Source of the DNA: Micromonospora coerulea
Lineage (GTDB): Bacteria > Actinomycetota > Actinomycetes > Mycobacteriales > Micromonosporaceae
NCBI RefSeq assembly: GCF_016598485.1
Contig: NZ_JAEMUW010000034.1
Span: 1-49,568, forward strand
Length of the DNA stretch: 49,568 bases
Direction: 5' to 3'
The position numbers were made by a program, and so were the translations under genes. Positions 49,350 through 49,568 of the stretch are shown in pieces. Position 1 is the first letter of the stretch. Each line of letters begins with the position of its first letter. The notes below the pieces were generated by a model that did no database searches, was not told the origin of the DNA, and was given only the letters and a program-made list of their open reading frames with translations.

Positions 49350-49568
49350 CGTTGTGTTGCCCGCTCCACATTTTGCAGACATAGGTTCTGACCAGCCACT
49401 TTGGGTGGCACAGCCGGTCGCCACGGCGGCCGGACATCGGCGCAGCGGGTGGCGGCGGCCGGCCAAGATCGGGCCGCAGGTCCCTGCGTGAGCTTGGCCC
49501 GAGGTGGGCCACAGGCTATTTGTCCAGCTCAACTGGCCTGCTCGGCGGTCCGAGGCGGAGCCTCTCTG
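49298..49568. other. Foreign-looking sequence at the window end
   Basis: Lower GC than the rest, with an AT-rich part (49300-49380). It carries an 8-bp hairpin GAGCGGGC/GCCCGCTC (49338-49345 and 49359-49366) preceded by T5. An open minus-strand frame runs from about 49512 and reaches GGCTGTGCCACCC-type codons (CHPKWLVRTYVCKMW); I cannot assign a family. Likely the edge of an insertion or recombination event that truncated the VOC gene, but no terminal repeats are visible within the window. Confidence 0.4.

Overview
The window is high-GC DNA with dense genes, many GTG starts, ATGA/GTGA stop-start overlaps and apparently leaderless promoters (TANNNT 6-7 bases before the start codon). Together with RbpA, a polyprenol-phosphate mannose synthase, a mycoredoxin-like protein and SigR-like and SigB-like promoters, this points to an actinomycete. 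Micromonosporaceae (Micromonospora-like) is my inference from the overall gene mix; I could not run a search.

Layout. 1-2.9 kb: a decayed secreted GH18 chitinase, then an ECF sigma factor with an overlapping membrane partner. 3-4.8 kb: a WYL regulator divergent from a PCD-like/VOC fusion protein. 4.9-16.9 kb: a beta-glucan/beta-glucoside locus with a ROK regulator, a secreted GH30 enzyme with a ricin-type lectin tail, a GH1 beta-glucosidase, a complete Opp-type ABC transporter and a LacI regulator behind tandem operators. 17-22 kb: a frameshifted mycoredoxin, M24 peptidase, acyl-CoA dehydrogenase, DUF433 protein, Lrp/AsnC regulator, histidine phosphatase, CsbD and a YnfA-type membrane protein. 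22-30.3 kb: a lysine beta/delta-aminomutase catabolic cluster (kamA divergent from kdd, an amidohydrolase, kamD, kamE, kal and a GlmL/MutL-type protein). 30.3-31 kb: non-coding DNA with a strong hairpin. 31-33 kb: an MFS exporter and its ArsR-type regulator. 33.2-35.4 kb: an XRE-cupin regulator divergent from a rare flavin dithiol-oxidase/methyltransferase fusion, with a palindrome between them. 35.5-39 kb: lnt, ppm1, fxsA and rbpA. 39.2-48 kb: housekeeping and accessory singletons (POT transporter, PNPOx-like protein, zinc-finger/coiled-coil protein, Nudix, LysE, AlkA-like, GNAT, DUF1232, DUF1992) and a decay zone with remnants of an ABC permease and a TauE exporter. 48-49.6 kb: a second WYL-VOC divergent pair whose VOC gene is cut off by foreign-looking sequence.

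How the genes work together. The 6.2-16.9 kb block reads as extracellular glucan cleavage (GH30), import of oligosaccharides (Opp-type ABC) and intracellular hydrolysis (GH1), under LacI and perhaps ROK control. The 22-30.3 kb block encodes lysine to 3,5-diaminohexanoate (KamA, KamDE), its oxidation (Kdd) and a late ammonia-lyase step (Kal). The cleavage enzyme (Kce) and CoA-transferase (Kat) are not in the window. The most intriguing system is the XRE-cupin regulator with the CPYC flavoprotein/methyltransferase fusion, which resembles in one polypeptide the dithiol oxidation plus S-methylation logic used for self-protection against dithiolopyrrolones and epidithiodiketopiperazines.
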